Source: Streptosporangium canum (GTDB taxonomy: Bacteria; Actinomycetota; Actinomycetes; Streptosporangiales; Streptosporangiaceae). From it: a stretch of DNA of 64,000 bases. The notes below the pieces were generated by a model. The model had not been told where the DNA came from and did not search any database. It saw nothing but the letters and a program-made list of their open reading frames with translations. The position numbers and the translations under genes are program-made. Positions 33,635 to 42,673 of the stretch are shown piece after piece (the first letter of the stretch is position 1; every line of letters begins with the position of its first letter). The DNA lies in the NCBI RefSeq assembly GCF_900113865.1, contig NZ_FOQY01000025.1, positions 1 through 64,000 of the forward strand. Direction: 5' to 3'.

Positions 33635-34990
33635 GTGAGCGTCGCCGTGGGCCTTCTGGCCGTCCTGCTGCTGACCCTGGCCACCGGCTACTTCGTCGCC
33701 CAGGAGTTCGCCTACGTCACCGCCGACCGGCTGGCCCTGTCCCAGCAGGCGGCGGCGGGGGACAGGAAGGCCGCACGCGCGGTCAAGGTGATGGGGCGGC
33801 TGTCGTTCATGCTCTCGGGCGCCCAGCTCGGCATCACCGTCACCGCGCTGGTCGTCGGCTTCATCGCCAAGCCCGCGCTGGCCGAGCTGATCGCTCCCGC
33901 GCTGCGGGCGGCCGCCGTGCCCGAGGTGGCGGTCGGCGGCATCGCCCTGGCGCTGGGCCTCGTCGTCGCCACCGTGGTGCAGATGGTGCTGGGCGAGCTG
34001 GCCCCGAAGAACCTGGCGCTGGCCAGGCCCGAACCGCTGGCCCGGGCGCTGTCCTCCTCCACGCTGGTCTACCTGACGGTCGCCGGGCCGATCATCCGGC
34101 TGTTCGACTCCGCGGCCAACCGGCTGGTGCGCGCGGTGGGCATCGAGCCGGTGGAGGAGCTGCGCCACGGCGCGACGCTGGAGGAGCTCGGGCACATCAT
34201 CGGCGAGTCCGAGGCCTACGGGCACCTGCCCGGCGACCAGGCCGACCTGCTGGAGCGGGCGCTGGCCTTCTCCGACCACACCGCCGAGGAGGTCATGGTC
34301 CCCCGCGTGGACGTCGTCACCGTCAGCGGCTCCGCCTGGATCCCGGACCTGGACGAGCTGATCGCCCGGCACGGCCACACCCACTATCCGGTCCTGGGCG
34401 ACAGCCTGGACGACGTGATCGGGATCGCGGGCCTGCGCGAGCTCGTCCCGATCCCGGTGGACAAGGCGTCGCGGACCCGGGTGGCGGACATCGCGAGGGA
34501 GGTCCTGGTCGTGCCCTTCTCGGCGTCGCTGCCGGATCTCGTGGCCCAGATGCGCGCCCGCCACGAGGAGGTCGCCTGCGTGGTCGACGAGTACGGCGGG
34601 CTGGCCGGGCTGGTCACCTGGGAGGACGTCGCCGAGGAGCTCGTCGGCGAGATCGCCGACGAGAACGACCTCGACGTGCCCGCGGTCGAGCGGCGCGGCG
34701 ACGGATGGGAGGCCGACGCCGGTCTCCGCATCGACGAGCTGGCCCTGGCCACCGGCGTCGAGCTCCCCGACGAGGACGACTACGACACCCTCGGCGGCCT
34801 GGTCCTGCAGCGGCTGGGACGCTTCGCCGTACCCGGTGACGTGGTCACCGTCGAGCCGGTCCCGTCCATGGACGCCGACGCGCCCACCCACGTCGAGATC
34901 GAGGTGCTCACCATCGACCGGCACGTTCCCGGACGGGTCGGGCTCCGCCCGGTCCGCCGTGCCGGGGAGAGCGGGCAGGGGGCGTCGTGA
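33635..34990 (+). CDS. CNNM/CBS-domain hemolysin-C-family membrane protein
   Basis: A 451-residue protein of the CorC/HlyC group. An N-terminal CNNM (DUF21) membrane domain (about 1-185, with GYFVAQEFAYVTADRL and LGELAPKNLALARP) is followed by two CBS domains around PRVDVVTVSG and VVDEYGGLAGLVTWEDVAEE. A C-terminal CorC_HlyC domain (about 345-430) ends it. These proteins are linked to magnesium or other cation export. GTG 33635 is the start. The stop overlaps the next gene's GTG as GTGA, so the pair is translationally coupled. Confidence 0.92.
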   Translation: MSVAVGLLAVLLLTLATGYFVAQEFAYVTADRLALSQQAAAGDRKAARAVKVMGRLSFMLSGAQLGITVTALVVGFIAKPALAELIAPALRAAAVPEVAVGGIALALGLVVATVVQMVLGELAPKNLALARPEPLARALSSSTLVYLTVAGPIIRLFDSAANRLVRAVGIEPVEELRHGATLEELGHIIGESEAYGHLPGDQADLLERALAFSDHTAEEVMVPRVDVVTVSGSAWIPDLDELIARHGHTHYPVLGDSLDDVIGIAGLRELVPIPVDKASRTRVADIAREVLVVPFSASLPDLVAQMRARHEEVACVVDEYGGLAGLVTWEDVAEELVGEIADENDLDVPAVERRGDGWEADAGLRIDELALATGVELPDEDDYDTLGGLVLQRLGRFAVPGDVVTVEPVPSMDADAPTHVEIEVLTIDRHVPGRVGLRPVRRAGESGQGAS

Positions 34991-36000
34991 ACCTGCCCAC
35001 CGGTCTGGTCCTGACCGTCGCGCTGCTGGCCGGCAACGGGTTCTTCGTCGCCGCGGAGTTCGCGCTGGTCGCGGCCAGACGCCACCGGCTGGAGAAGGCC
35101 GCCGCGCACGGTGACCGTGCCGCCGCCGCGGCCCTGAAGGGCATCAGGGAGCTGTCGCTGATGCTCGCCGGCGCGCAACTCGGCATCACCCTGTGCTCGC
35201 TCGGCCTGGGGGTGGTCTCCGAACCGCTCATCGCCGGCAGCCTCGCCCCCCTCTTCGACGACCTCGGCCTGCCTGGCGCCGCCGCGCACGCGGTCGCCTT
35301 CGTCATCGCGCTGGGCATCGTGACGTTCCTGCACATGGTGTTCGGCGAGATGGCCCCCAAGTCCTGGGCCATCACCCACCCGGAGCGCTCGGCCACGATC
35401 CTGGCGCTGCCGTTCCGCGCCTTCACCATGGCCGTCCGGCCGGTCCTGAAGACGCTCAACGGGGTCAGCGACCTGCTGCTGCGCATGGTCGGCGTGCGGC
35501 CCCGCGGGGAGACGGCCACCCCGCGCACCCCCGAGCAGCTCCAGCATCTGGTGGAGGAGTCGCGGCGGCTGGGCCTCATCGACACCGATGACCACGTCGT
35601 GCTCACCCAGGCGCTGAACGCCCCCAGCGCCCCGATCACCCGGCTGGTCACCCCGAGGGAGGCCATCGTCGGGGTGTCCGCCGGGGCGGAGCCCCAGGAC
35701 GTGATCGACACCTCCGCCCGGGCAGGCCGCACCCGCCTGGTCGTGTGGGACGGTGATCGCCCGGCCGGCGTCGTCCACGTCCGTGACGCCTACCTGGCCC
35801 GCAGACGTGGCCTGCGGGCCCACGCGGGTGATCTCCTCCACCTGATGCCGGAGCTCGCGGCGACGAGCTCGATCGCGGACGCGGTCGCCCGGCTGCGCGC
35901 CGCCCACAGCCAGCTCGCGCTCGTGCGCGCCGCGGACGGCACCCTGGCCGGGCTGGTCAGCCTGGACGACCTGCTGACCACCCTGCTCGCCCCGGCCTAA
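34987..36000 (+). CDS. CNNM/CBS-domain membrane protein, partner of the preceding gene
   Basis: A 337-residue relative of the upstream protein. The CNNM membrane domain is present (GNGFFVAAEFALVAARRHRL and FGEMAPKSWAITHP), and the CBS pair follows (TRLVTPREAIVGVS ... DGTLAGLVSLDDLL). The C-terminal CorC_HlyC domain is missing, so it is shorter than its neighbour. Such unequal pairs are common in actinomycetes and may form heteromers. Synthesis is coupled to the first gene through the GTGA overlap. Confidence 0.92.
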   Translation: MNLPTGLVLTVALLAGNGFFVAAEFALVAARRHRLEKAAAHGDRAAAAALKGIRELSLMLAGAQLGITLCSLGLGVVSEPLIAGSLAPLFDDLGLPGAAAHAVAFVIALGIVTFLHMVFGEMAPKSWAITHPERSATILALPFRAFTMAVRPVLKTLNGVSDLLLRMVGVRPRGETATPRTPEQLQHLVEESRRLGLIDTDDHVVLTQALNAPSAPITRLVTPREAIVGVSAGAEPQDVIDTSARAGRTRLVVWDGDRPAGVVHVRDAYLARRRGLRAHAGDLLHLMPELAATSSIADAVARLRAAHSQLALVRAADGTLAGLVSLDDLLTTLLAPA

Positions 36001-36373
36001 TGGCGGACCCGTCCGGTGGCGGTCCTCCATGGGCCGATCGGCTCCGTGGATCCGTGGAGAAGACGGATCGCCAAGCGAGGCGGCAGACCAGTCGAGACCT
36101 GCGATCACCGACAAAAAGCGACATTTAATTCTAATCTGACATTTCGCAATAATGGCGATACCGGCTTTTGACCTGATTATATTTAATGCTTGACAGGCTA
36201 TTTAATTGAACTCCAAAATTAGTCCTGTTCGCGATGGCGGTCTGCATCCGAATTTTCATGCCGGAATTGGGGAAGTACGGCGATCTGACGACGGTCAACC
36301 CGATGACTTCCCATTTCCTGGTTCAAACCCTCAGTTTCTCCCTTTCGACACGAGTGCGAACAGGTGGTGTGTT
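36001..36373. promoter_or_regulatory. AT-rich promoter region before the encapsulin gene
   Basis: Bases 36110-36330 are markedly richer in A and T than anything nearby, with two TTGAC boxes (near 36167 and 36189) and several TTTAAT tracts. A -10 box at the right distance is not clear. A frame stays open back to 36206 but lacks coding bias. Confidence 0.55.
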
Positions 36374-37759
36374 GTGACGGAGTTCGACGCCGGCAGGACG
36401 CAGTTGAGTCTCGGTACGGCCGCGGCGCGCAATCTCGCGACGACGACCAAGACAGTGCCGCAGATGCAGGAGATCTCCTCGCGGTGGCTGCTGCGGATGC
36501 TGCCGTGGGTGCAGGTGTCGGGTGGCACCTACCGGGTGAACCGGCGGCTGAGCTACACCATCGGCGACGGGCGGGTGAGCTTCACCACCGTGGGATCAGA
36601 GGTAAAGGTGGTCCCGGCAGAGCTGTGCGAGCTGCCCACGCTGCGCCACTTCGACGACTCCGAGGTTCTGGAGGCGCTCGGTGAGCGGTTCGCGCAGCGG
36701 GAGTTCTCGCCCGGAGAGGTGCTGGTGGAGGCGGGCCGGCCGGCCGACGAGGTCGTGCTCATCGCGCACGGCAAGCTCAACAAGGTCGGCACCGGGCCCT
36801 ACGGCGACCAGGTCGTCCTGGGAGTGCTGGCCGGTGGCGACCACTTCGGCGACGAGGCGCTGGCGGGGCCGCAGGGCGACTGGGAGTTCACGGTCAAGGC
36901 GGTCACCGCGGGGACGGCGATGATCCTGCCCCGGCAGGCGTTCCAGGAGCTGACCGACCAGTCCGAGTCGCTCCAGGCCCACCTGCGCCGGGTGCAGGCC
37001 GGTCCGAAGGGCCCGCAGAACAAGTACGGCGAGGCGGCCATCGAGACGGCGGCCGGGCACGCGGGCGAGCCGGACCTCCCGGGGACGTTCGTCGACTACG
37101 AGCTCGCTCCCCGCGAGTACGAACTGAGCGTGGCGCAGACCGTGCTGCGCGTGCACAGCCGGGTGGCCGATCTCTACAACGACCCGATGGACCAGATCGA
37201 GCAGCAGCTCCGGCTGACGATCGAGGCGCTGCGCGAGCGGCAGGAGCACGAGCTGGTCAACAACCGCGAGTTCGGGCTGTTGCACAACGCCGACCTCAAG
37301 CAGCGGATCCACACCCGGACCGGGCCGCCCACCCCCGACGACCTCGACGAGCTGCTCAGCCGCCGGCGGAACACGCAGTTCATCCTCGCCCACCCGCACG
37401 CCATCGCCGCCTTCGGCCGGGAGTGCAACCGCCGCGGGCTCTACCCCATCGGCATCGACGTCGGCGGGAACACGGTCCCCGCCTGGCGCGGTGTCCCGAT
37501 CTTCTCCTGCAACAAGATCCCCATCACCGACACCCGCACCACGTCGATCCTCGCCATGCGGACCGGGGAGGACAACCAGGGAGTCGTCGGCCTGCACCAG
37601 ACGGGCATCCCAGACGAATACCAGCCCAGCCTGTCCGTCCGTTTCATGGGCATCAGCGAGAAGGCGATCATCTCCTACCTGGTCAGCGCCTACTTCTCCG
37701 CCGCCGTGCTGGTCCCCGACGCGCTCGGCATCCTCGAAGACGTCGAACTCGGTCACTGA
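36374..37759 (+). CDS. Family 2B encapsulin nanocompartment shell protein
   Basis: A 461-residue HK97-fold shell protein with an inserted cyclic-nucleotide-binding-like domain. The N-arm starts [20 protein letters not shown] and is followed by [20 protein letters not shown]. The inserted domain spans about 88-200 and includes [19 protein letters not shown] and GDHFGDEAL. The rest is the shell body, ending [19 protein letters not shown]. Such proteins self-assemble into icosahedral compartments that hold terpenoid enzymes. GTG 36374 has AGGTGG upstream and matches family length. The downstream polyprenyl synthase is its expected cargo. Confidence 0.93.
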   Translation: MTEFDAGRTQLSLGTAAARNLATTTKTVPQMQEISSRWLLRMLPWVQVSGGTYRVNRRLSYTIGDGRVSFTTVGSEVKVVPAELCELPTLRHFDDSEVLEALGERFAQREFSPGEVLVEAGRPADEVVLIAHGKLNKVGTGPYGDQVVLGVLAGGDHFGDEALAGPQGDWEFTVKAVTAGTAMILPRQAFQELTDQSESLQAHLRRVQAGPKGPQNKYGEAAIETAAGHAGEPDLPGTFVDYELAPREYELSVAQTVLRVHSRVADLYNDPMDQIEQQLRLTIEALRERQEHELVNNREFGLLHNADLKQRIHTRTGPPTPDDLDELLSRRRNTQFILAHPHAIAAFGRECNRRGLYPIGIDVGGNTVPAWRGVPIFSCNKIPITDTRTTSILAMRTGEDNQGVVGLHQTGIPDEYQPSLSVRFMGISEKAIISYLVSAYFSAAVLVPDALGILEDVELGH

Positions 37760-37771
37760 GGGCGCGGGCAC

Positions 37772-37921
37772 ATGCGGCCCCGCGCACTCACCGGCTTCCG
37801 CATGCCGTACCCGGCACGGCTGAATCCCCGGCTGGACGGCACGCGCGCGCCCGTCAAGGGATGGCCGCACGGGAGGGGAACTCCCGGATCCGGGGCCCGC
37901 CGCCGGGCGCCCTGCCGATGA
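37772..37921 (+). pseudogene. Terpene-synthase N-terminal relic
   Basis: A 49-codon frame begins 12 bases after the encapsulin stop. Within it, LTGFRMPYPARLNPRLDGTR and VKGWPHGRG match the N-terminal strand and helix of bacterial terpene cyclases of the geosmin/2-methylisoborneol type (pattern MPYPxxLxPHLDxAR...W). The frame then decays into Arg-rich sequence and stops; no DDxxxE metal motif follows. Family 2B encapsulin loci often encode such cyclases as cargo. I read this as the remains of a deleted cyclase gene. The match covers only about 30 residues. Confidence 0.5.
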
Positions 37922-38027
37922 GTACGGGTCCCGCCATCGAAACCGGCTGGGATCGGGATGTGCCGTGACGGGACCCGAGACCGTCAGGGCACGCCCGGAT
38001 CCGGGTACGGCCGCCGCACACGATCTT

Positions 38028-38088
38028 GCGCTGGGGCCGGGACGGCGGCCCGGCCCCAGCGCGCCCGGCGTCATCGGAGACGCCGGGC
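38028..38088 (+). promoter_or_regulatory. Twin hairpins between shell and cargo genes
   Basis: GCGCTGGGGCCGG (38028-38040) pairs exactly with 38050-38062. Immediately after it GCCCGGCGTC (38063-38072) pairs with GACGCCGGGC (38079-38088). The two stems lie back to back, ending 27 bases before the cargo ATG. They could act as an attenuator lowering cargo relative to shell, or as terminators. Confidence 0.7.
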
Positions 38089-38114
38089 CCGGCCACAGAG
38101 CGAGGAGACGGAAC

Positions 38115-39155
38115 ATGACCGCGGTTGAGGTGACGGCCGAGGGACGATCGGTGCGGGAGGTGCTGGCCTGGAGCCGCGACCTGGTCGAGTCCGCACTGCG
38201 TCCGGCGGCCGACACGCTGCCCCCGTCGATGCGGCGCATCGCCGGCTACCACTTCGGCTGGTGGGACGAGCACGGCCGGCCGGCCGGGGCGGACGGCGGC
38301 AAGGCGATCCGTCCCGCCCTGGTCCTGCTGGCGGCCGAGGCCGTGGGGGGAGGCGCCGCCGCGGCGTTGCCCGCGGCGGTCGCCGTCGAGCTGGCGCACA
38401 ACTTCTCTCTTCTGCACGACGACGTGATGGACGGTGACAGGACCCGGCGCCACCGTCCCACGGCCTGGACCGTCTTCGGCGTCAGCCCCGCGATCCTGGC
38501 CGGCGACGCCCTGCTGACACTGGCCTTCGACGTGCTCGCCGCGGGCGGGCACCCGGCCACCCCGCGGGCGACGCGGATCTTCAGCGCCGCGATCCAGGAA
38601 CTGCTGGAGGGCCAGCACACGGACGTCGCCTTCGAGCGGCGCCAGGACGTCGAGCTCGCCGAGTGCCTGAGCATGGCGGCGGGCAAGACGGGCGCCCTGC
38701 TGGGGTGCGCCTGCGCGCTCGGCGCGCTGTTCGGCGGCGGCAGCCTGGCACAGGTCGAGCATCTGCACGCCTTCGGCAGGGATCTGGGACTGGCGTTCCA
38801 GTTCGTCGACGATCTCCTGGGCATCTGGGGAGACCCGGAGGTGACCGGCAAGCCGGTCTACTCGGATCTGCGCAGCCGTAAGAAGTCCCTTCCGGTCGTG
38901 GCCGCGCTCACCTCCGCGACGGCGGCCGGGCGGGAGCTGGCCGGGCTGTACCACGGCGAACACCCCCTGTCCGACGCCGATCTGGTCCACGCCGCCGGGC
39001 TCGTCGACGCCGTGGGCGGGCGCGCCTGGAGTCAGGCGCAGGCCGACGAGCTGCTGACGCGGGCGCTGGGCCACCTGCGGTCGGCCGGGACGATCCCGGG
39101 CTCGGTCGCCGAGCTGGGCGCGCTCGCCCGCCTCGTCACCCGCCGCGACCACTGA
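38115..39155 (+). CDS. Polyprenyl synthetase, probable encapsulin cargo
   Basis: A 346-residue isoprenyl diphosphate synthase. The first aspartate-rich motif lies in HNFSLLHDDVMDGDRTRR and the second in LAFQFVDDLLGIWGD (a shortened DDxxG form). It condenses isopentenyl diphosphate with an allylic partner. ATG 38115 has GAGGAG at seven bases. The frame is open upstream to GTG 37965, which would add about 50 Pro/Gly/Arg/Ala-rich residues like the disordered targeting tails of family 2 cargo. The twin hairpins argue that this part is untranslated. Position after the shell gene supports the cargo role. Confidence 0.9.
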   Translation: MTAVEVTAEGRSVREVLAWSRDLVESALRPAADTLPPSMRRIAGYHFGWWDEHGRPAGADGGKAIRPALVLLAAEAVGGGAAAALPAAVAVELAHNFSLLHDDVMDGDRTRRHRPTAWTVFGVSPAILAGDALLTLAFDVLAAGGHPATPRATRIFSAAIQELLEGQHTDVAFERRQDVELAECLSMAAGKTGALLGCACALGALFGGGSLAQVEHLHAFGRDLGLAFQFVDDLLGIWGDPEVTGKPVYSDLRSRKKSLPVVAALTSATAAGRELAGLYHGEHPLSDADLVHAAGLVDAVGGRAWSQAQADELLTRALGHLRSAGTIPGSVAELGALARLVTRRDH

Positions 39156-39163
39156 ACGGCGTG

Positions 39164-39200
39164 GAGCCCGGCCGGTCGCCCGTCACCGCCCGGCCGGCTC
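39164..39200 (+). terminator. Imperfect hairpin after the polyprenyl synthase gene
   Basis: GAGCCCGGCCGG (39164-39175) pairs with CCGGCCGGCTC (39190-39200), leaving one base unpaired. It starts about ten bases after the stop codon. Confidence 0.55.
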
Positions 39201-39295
39201 CGGGGAGCAGAGATCCGGTAGGCGCGGATCACCGTCCGCCCGGCCGTCACGGCTTCCGGAAGGCGGCGGTCTTCGGGGAGCGGGCAGGCCGGTCC

Positions 39296-39390
39296 CCGGG
39301 AGAGGGGAGCGGTGCCAGGCGAAGACTCTTCGGGAGAGGGAGAACGGTGCCAGGCGGAGGTCCTTCGGGAGAGGGAGCGCGGCGTCAGAT
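39296..39390. repeat. ~34-bp tandem repeat, three imperfect copies
   Basis: Units of the form TTCGGGAGAGGGAG followed by CGGTGCCAGGCG recur at about 39296, 39329 and 39364. The last copy runs into the 3' end of the acyl-CoA dehydrogenase gene, so the array borders its stop codon. Confidence 0.65.
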
Positions 39391-40536
39391 GAAGGCGCCC
39401 ACGCCGGTGATCGCGCGGCCCACGATCAGGCTGTTGATCTCGCGGGTGCCCTCGTAGGAGTAGATGGCCTCGGAGTCGGCCACGAACCGGCCCATGCCGT
39501 AGTCGAGCACGATCCCGTTGCCGCCCATGATCTCCCGGCCCCAGCCCACCGCCTCGCGCATCCGCACGGTGCAGAAGGCCTTGGCCATGGCCGAGTGCTC
39601 GTCCTTGTAGACGCCCGCGTCCTGGAGCTGGGCCAGCCGCACCACCATGCCCAGGGAGCAGGTCACGTTCCCCAGCATCCGCACCAGCAGGTCCTGCACG
39701 AGCTGGAAGCCCGCGATCGGCCGCCCGAACTGCTCACGGTCCTTGGCGTACTTCAGCGCCAGCTCGTAGGCGCCCATCATGCAGCCCACCGCCTGCCAGG
39801 CCACCCCGCCCCGCGTCTGCCGCAGGATCGCCGCGGTGTCGCGGAAGCCGCCGGCGTTCGGCAGCCGGTTCTCCTCCCGCACCAGGCAGTTCGTCAGCGT
39901 GATGTCGGCGTTCTGGACCGTCCGCAGTGCGATCTTGTTCTCGATCTTCGTGGCGGAGAACCCGGGAGTGCCCTTCTCCACCACGAACCCCTTGACCTGG
40001 CCGTCGGCCTCGTCCTTGGCCCACACCACGACCAGGTCGGCGAAGGTGGCGTTGCCGATCCACCTCTTGGCCCCGTTGAGCACCCACACGTCGCCCTCGC
40101 GCCGGGCCGTGGTGCGCAGCCCCGCCGCGACGTCGGACCCGCCTTCGGGCTCGGTCAGGGCGAACGCCCCGATCTTCTCCATCGCGGCCATCGGCGGCAG
40201 CCACCGCTCCCGCTGCTCGTCGGAGCCCAGCCGGTCGATGCTCCCCATCGCCAGCCCGTTGTGCACGCCGAAGAACGTTCCCATCGAGGGATCCACCCGG
40301 TTCATCTCCAGCACCAGGAACCCGGTCAGCAGGCTCCGCGCCCCCCGGTACGGCAGGCCGGCGATGTCCAGTTTCGCGAACTCGGGGATGAGGTGGTGGG
40401 GGAAACGGGCGTTGGTCCACTCCTCGTCCGCGATGGGGGCGACCTCCCGGGCCATGAACTCCCGCACCCGCAGCACGATCTCCTTCTCGTCCTTCTCCAG
40501 AAGCTCGAAGTAGTCGTAGAAATCGCCCGTCATCAT
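39385..40536 (-). CDS. Acyl-CoA dehydrogenase family protein
   Basis: A 383-residue FAD enzyme that introduces an alpha-beta double bond into an acyl-CoA. The signature ALTEPEGGSDVA, the segment GAKRWIGNATFADLVVVWAK and the C-terminal catalytic region IYSYEGTREINSLIVGRAI are present. The sequence is close in style to glutaryl-CoA dehydrogenases (VHNGLAMGSID, then the EGT Glu). ATG 40536 was chosen with a GGGGGA tract upstream; an in-frame extension to 40572 is possible. It is monocistronic. The exact acyl substrate is not certain. Confidence 0.92.
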   Translation of the reverse strand: MMTGDFYDYFELLEKDEKEIVLRVREFMAREVAPIADEEWTNARFPHHLIPEFAKLDIAGLPYRGARSLLTGFLVLEMNRVDPSMGTFFGVHNGLAMGSIDRLGSDEQRERWLPPMAAMEKIGAFALTEPEGGSDVAAGLRTTARREGDVWVLNGAKRWIGNATFADLVVVWAKDEADGQVKGFVVEKGTPGFSATKIENKIALRTVQNADITLTNCLVREENRLPNAGGFRDTAAILRQTRGGVAWQAVGCMMGAYELALKYAKDREQFGRPIAGFQLVQDLLVRMLGNVTCSLGMVVRLAQLQDAGVYKDEHSAMAKAFCTVRMREAVGWGREIMGGNGIVLDYGMGRFVADSEAIYSYEGTREINSLIVGRAITGVGAFI

Positions 40537-40652
40537 CGTCTCAGTCCCCCTCAGGTCCGTGTGCCCGCTCACCTGCCCAGGGATCGGGGGATCAAGCAGT
40601 GACCCCCCTCACAGGCCGGCCGTGCCACGCCGGCGCCGGTCCGGGGCGGACA

Positions 40653-41459
40653 TCAGGCCTTCCTGCCCACGCCGCCCATGATGAGCGCCCGCGAGGGGTC
40701 GTCGTAGCGCGGGTGTCCCTCCGGCCGCCACTCGGGCAGCCAGACGAGCCCCGGATCCACCAGCTCGAACCCGTCGAACAGTTCGAGGATCTCCCGCCGT
40801 GAGCGGAGGACGAGCGGCGAGTTGGCCCGCTCGTAGACCTTGGTGCCCCTGGCCACGGCATCGGCCCGGGAGTCGCGGGTCCCGTGGGAGAGGACCAGGT
40901 AGCTGCCGGACGGCACGGCGTCCCGCAGCGTGGCGATGACGCGCCGGGGGTCGTCGGACTCGGTGATGAAGTGCATGACCGCCACGAGCAGCACGGCGAT
41001 GGGCTTGGAGAAGTCGAGATGGTCATGTATCTCGGGGGATTTGAGGATCTCCTCCGGCTGCCGCAGGTCGCCTGAGGTGACCATGACCTCGTCCCTGCTT
41101 CCGCGCAGGAGCGCTCTGGCGTGCACGAGGACGATCGGGTCGTTGTCGACGTAGGCGACGCGCGCGTCCGGTGCGATCCGGTGAGCCACCTCGTGGACGT
41201 TGTCCCGGGTGGGCAGCCCGGTGCCGATGTCCAGGAACTGCTCGATCCCCGTCTCCGCCATGAACCTGACGGCCCGGCCGAGGAAGGCGCGGTTCTCCCG
41301 GGCGGCCATGCGCAGCTCGGGGGCGACCGAGAGGATCTCCTCGGCCGCGGCGCGGTCGGCGGCGAAGTTGTCCTTGCCGCCGAGATAGTAGTCGTACAGC
41401 CTGGCGACGCTCGGAGTGTTGACGTCGACCCCCCGCCGTAACCACTCTTCTTCCGCCAT
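40653..41459 (-). CDS. SAM-dependent methyltransferase, DUF574/PF04672 type
   Basis: A 268-residue protein of the actinobacterial family whose members begin with a VNTPSVARLYDYYLGGKDNF motif. The SAM loop FLDIGTGLPT and the acidic VAYVDNDPIV follow, then AVLLVAVMHFI. These proteins are very abundant in Streptomyces and relatives, usually with unknown substrates. Length is normal. The start ATG has a GAGGAGGAAC sequence upstream on the minus strand. It stands alone, with no hint of a pathway. Confidence 0.92.
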   Translation of the reverse strand: MAEEEWLRRGVDVNTPSVARLYDYYLGGKDNFAADRAAAEEILSVAPELRMAARENRAFLGRAVRFMAETGIEQFLDIGTGLPTRDNVHEVAHRIAPDARVAYVDNDPIVLVHARALLRGSRDEVMVTSGDLRQPEEILKSPEIHDHLDFSKPIAVLLVAVMHFITESDDPRRVIATLRDAVPSGSYLVLSHGTRDSRADAVARGTKVYERANSPLVLRSRREILELFDGFELVDPGLVWLPEWRPEGHPRYDDPSRALIMGGVGRKA

Positions 41460-41550
41460 GTTCCTCCTCGCCTGAACAATCGCGAAGATCCTTCTATCGA
41501 GAGTAATGCCCTATCTGTCGGCGTAGGCGGAGTTTTTTGCGGAAGAACGC

Positions 41551-41578
41551 CGGAAGCCCAGGTCGCCCTGGGCTTCCG
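41551..41578 (-). terminator. Hairpin terminator
   Basis: CGGAAGCCCAGG (41551-41562) pairs perfectly with CCTGGGCTTCCG (41567-41578) around a 4-base loop. It lies 45 bases past the stop of the secreted-protein gene and also downstream of nothing on the plus strand. Confidence 0.85.
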
Positions 41579-41623
41579 CGTCATCGAGATGTGCCTGCCG
41601 GGGCAGGCGTCGTCCGTGGGGGA

Positions 41624-42355
41624 CTACCGGCGCCAGACCCGGATCCGGTCGGACCGGCTGGTGCTGTCTTCGAGCCTGTCGTCGCCGTCGAAGACCGCGC
41701 GGTACTCACCGCTCTTGGAGGCGCGGGCCTTGGCCCGGAACGAACCCTTCCACCCGGTGTCGGCGGAGGTCACCCACTTCCAGGCGCTGGAGCCGCGGGG
41801 ACGGAAGTAGATCTCGACCTCCTCGCCCTTCACGCCTCGCCACTCGTGACCCCTGCTGACCTGGAGGCGGCCGGTGAAGTAGACCCAGCGGCCCTTGCGG
41901 ACCGACTCCGGGTTCGCGTAGAACCCGGTCAGCCGGGTGTCGGCCTTCTCCTGCTCCTCGTGCTTGACGGAGAAGTTGACCTGGTCGGTCACCTTCTTGC
42001 CGTCCTTGTCATAGGCCTCGGCGATCGCCAGCCAGCGGCCCTCGAAGTCGTCCTCGTCGAAGCTCGTGCTGAAGCGCCACAGGTCGCCCTCGTGGATGAT
42101 CCTGGGCTCGCGCACGTCCAGCGCCCGGAACTCGTCGGAGACCGGCTTGAGGCGGAGCTCGACGCGGGTCGCCTCGGTGGTGCGGACCTCGATCGTGACC
42201 CTCGTGTCCTCGCCCTCCTGGACGACGACCGGGTTCGGGTTCACGCTGTCGATGCGCACGCTGAGAGCGGTGCGCTCGGCGGAAGCCGTACCGGCGGACA
42301 GGAGGAGCGAGCCGCCTACAGCTGCGGACAGTAGGCCGACGGCGATTCGTTTCAT
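41624..42355 (-). CDS. Secreted protein of unknown function with Ig-like modules
   Basis: About 243 residues. A classical signal peptide (MKRIAVGLLSAAVGGSLLLS, cut near AGTASA) is followed by a beta-rich body. The body has a segment NPVVVQEGEDTRVTIEVRTT and a second module with TGWKGSFRAKARASKSGEYR, both of Ig or calcium-binding style. Similar two-module secreted proteins are frequent in Streptosporangiaceae-like genomes. ATG 42355 is used; the TTG before it is an alternative start. Function is unknown. Confidence 0.8.
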   Translation of the reverse strand: MKRIAVGLLSAAVGGSLLLSAGTASAERTALSVRIDSVNPNPVVVQEGEDTRVTIEVRTTEATRVELRLKPVSDEFRALDVREPRIIHEGDLWRFSTSFDEDDFEGRWLAIAEAYDKDGKKVTDQVNFSVKHEEQEKADTRLTGFYANPESVRKGRWVYFTGRLQVSRGHEWRGVKGEEVEIYFRPRGSSAWKWVTSADTGWKGSFRAKARASKSGEYRAVFDGDDRLEDSTSRSDRIRVWRR

Positions 42356-42673
42356 CAAGACGTTTTCCTTCTCCCCGTTGTGAGAAGCGGTCGGGGGTGA
42401 TCGCTTCTGTCTCTATAAGACGGGTCCGGTGGAAGAAATGTTGTCTGAAGTCTCAGAAAAAGGCTGGATAAAATTTCTGTAAAGTAACGCTTTGCTGTGA
42501 GTCCGCAGGTCGCGCCGGTGCCGGGGCGGTGTTCCGCCGTTTGATCTTGACATGGAAGCTGTCCGTTTTGTCGGGAATACGGGTGGCGCTGGAGTCCGGC
42601 TTCCGGACTTCGGAAGCCGGACGGCCGGGTCCGGTGGGAGGGAGGGGGCCCCGCCGCCGGATACCGTTTCCCC

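Noticed and set aside
36320..36330. tRNA T-loop-like GGTTCAAACCC
   Set aside because: No matching acceptor, D or anticodon stems can be built around it.
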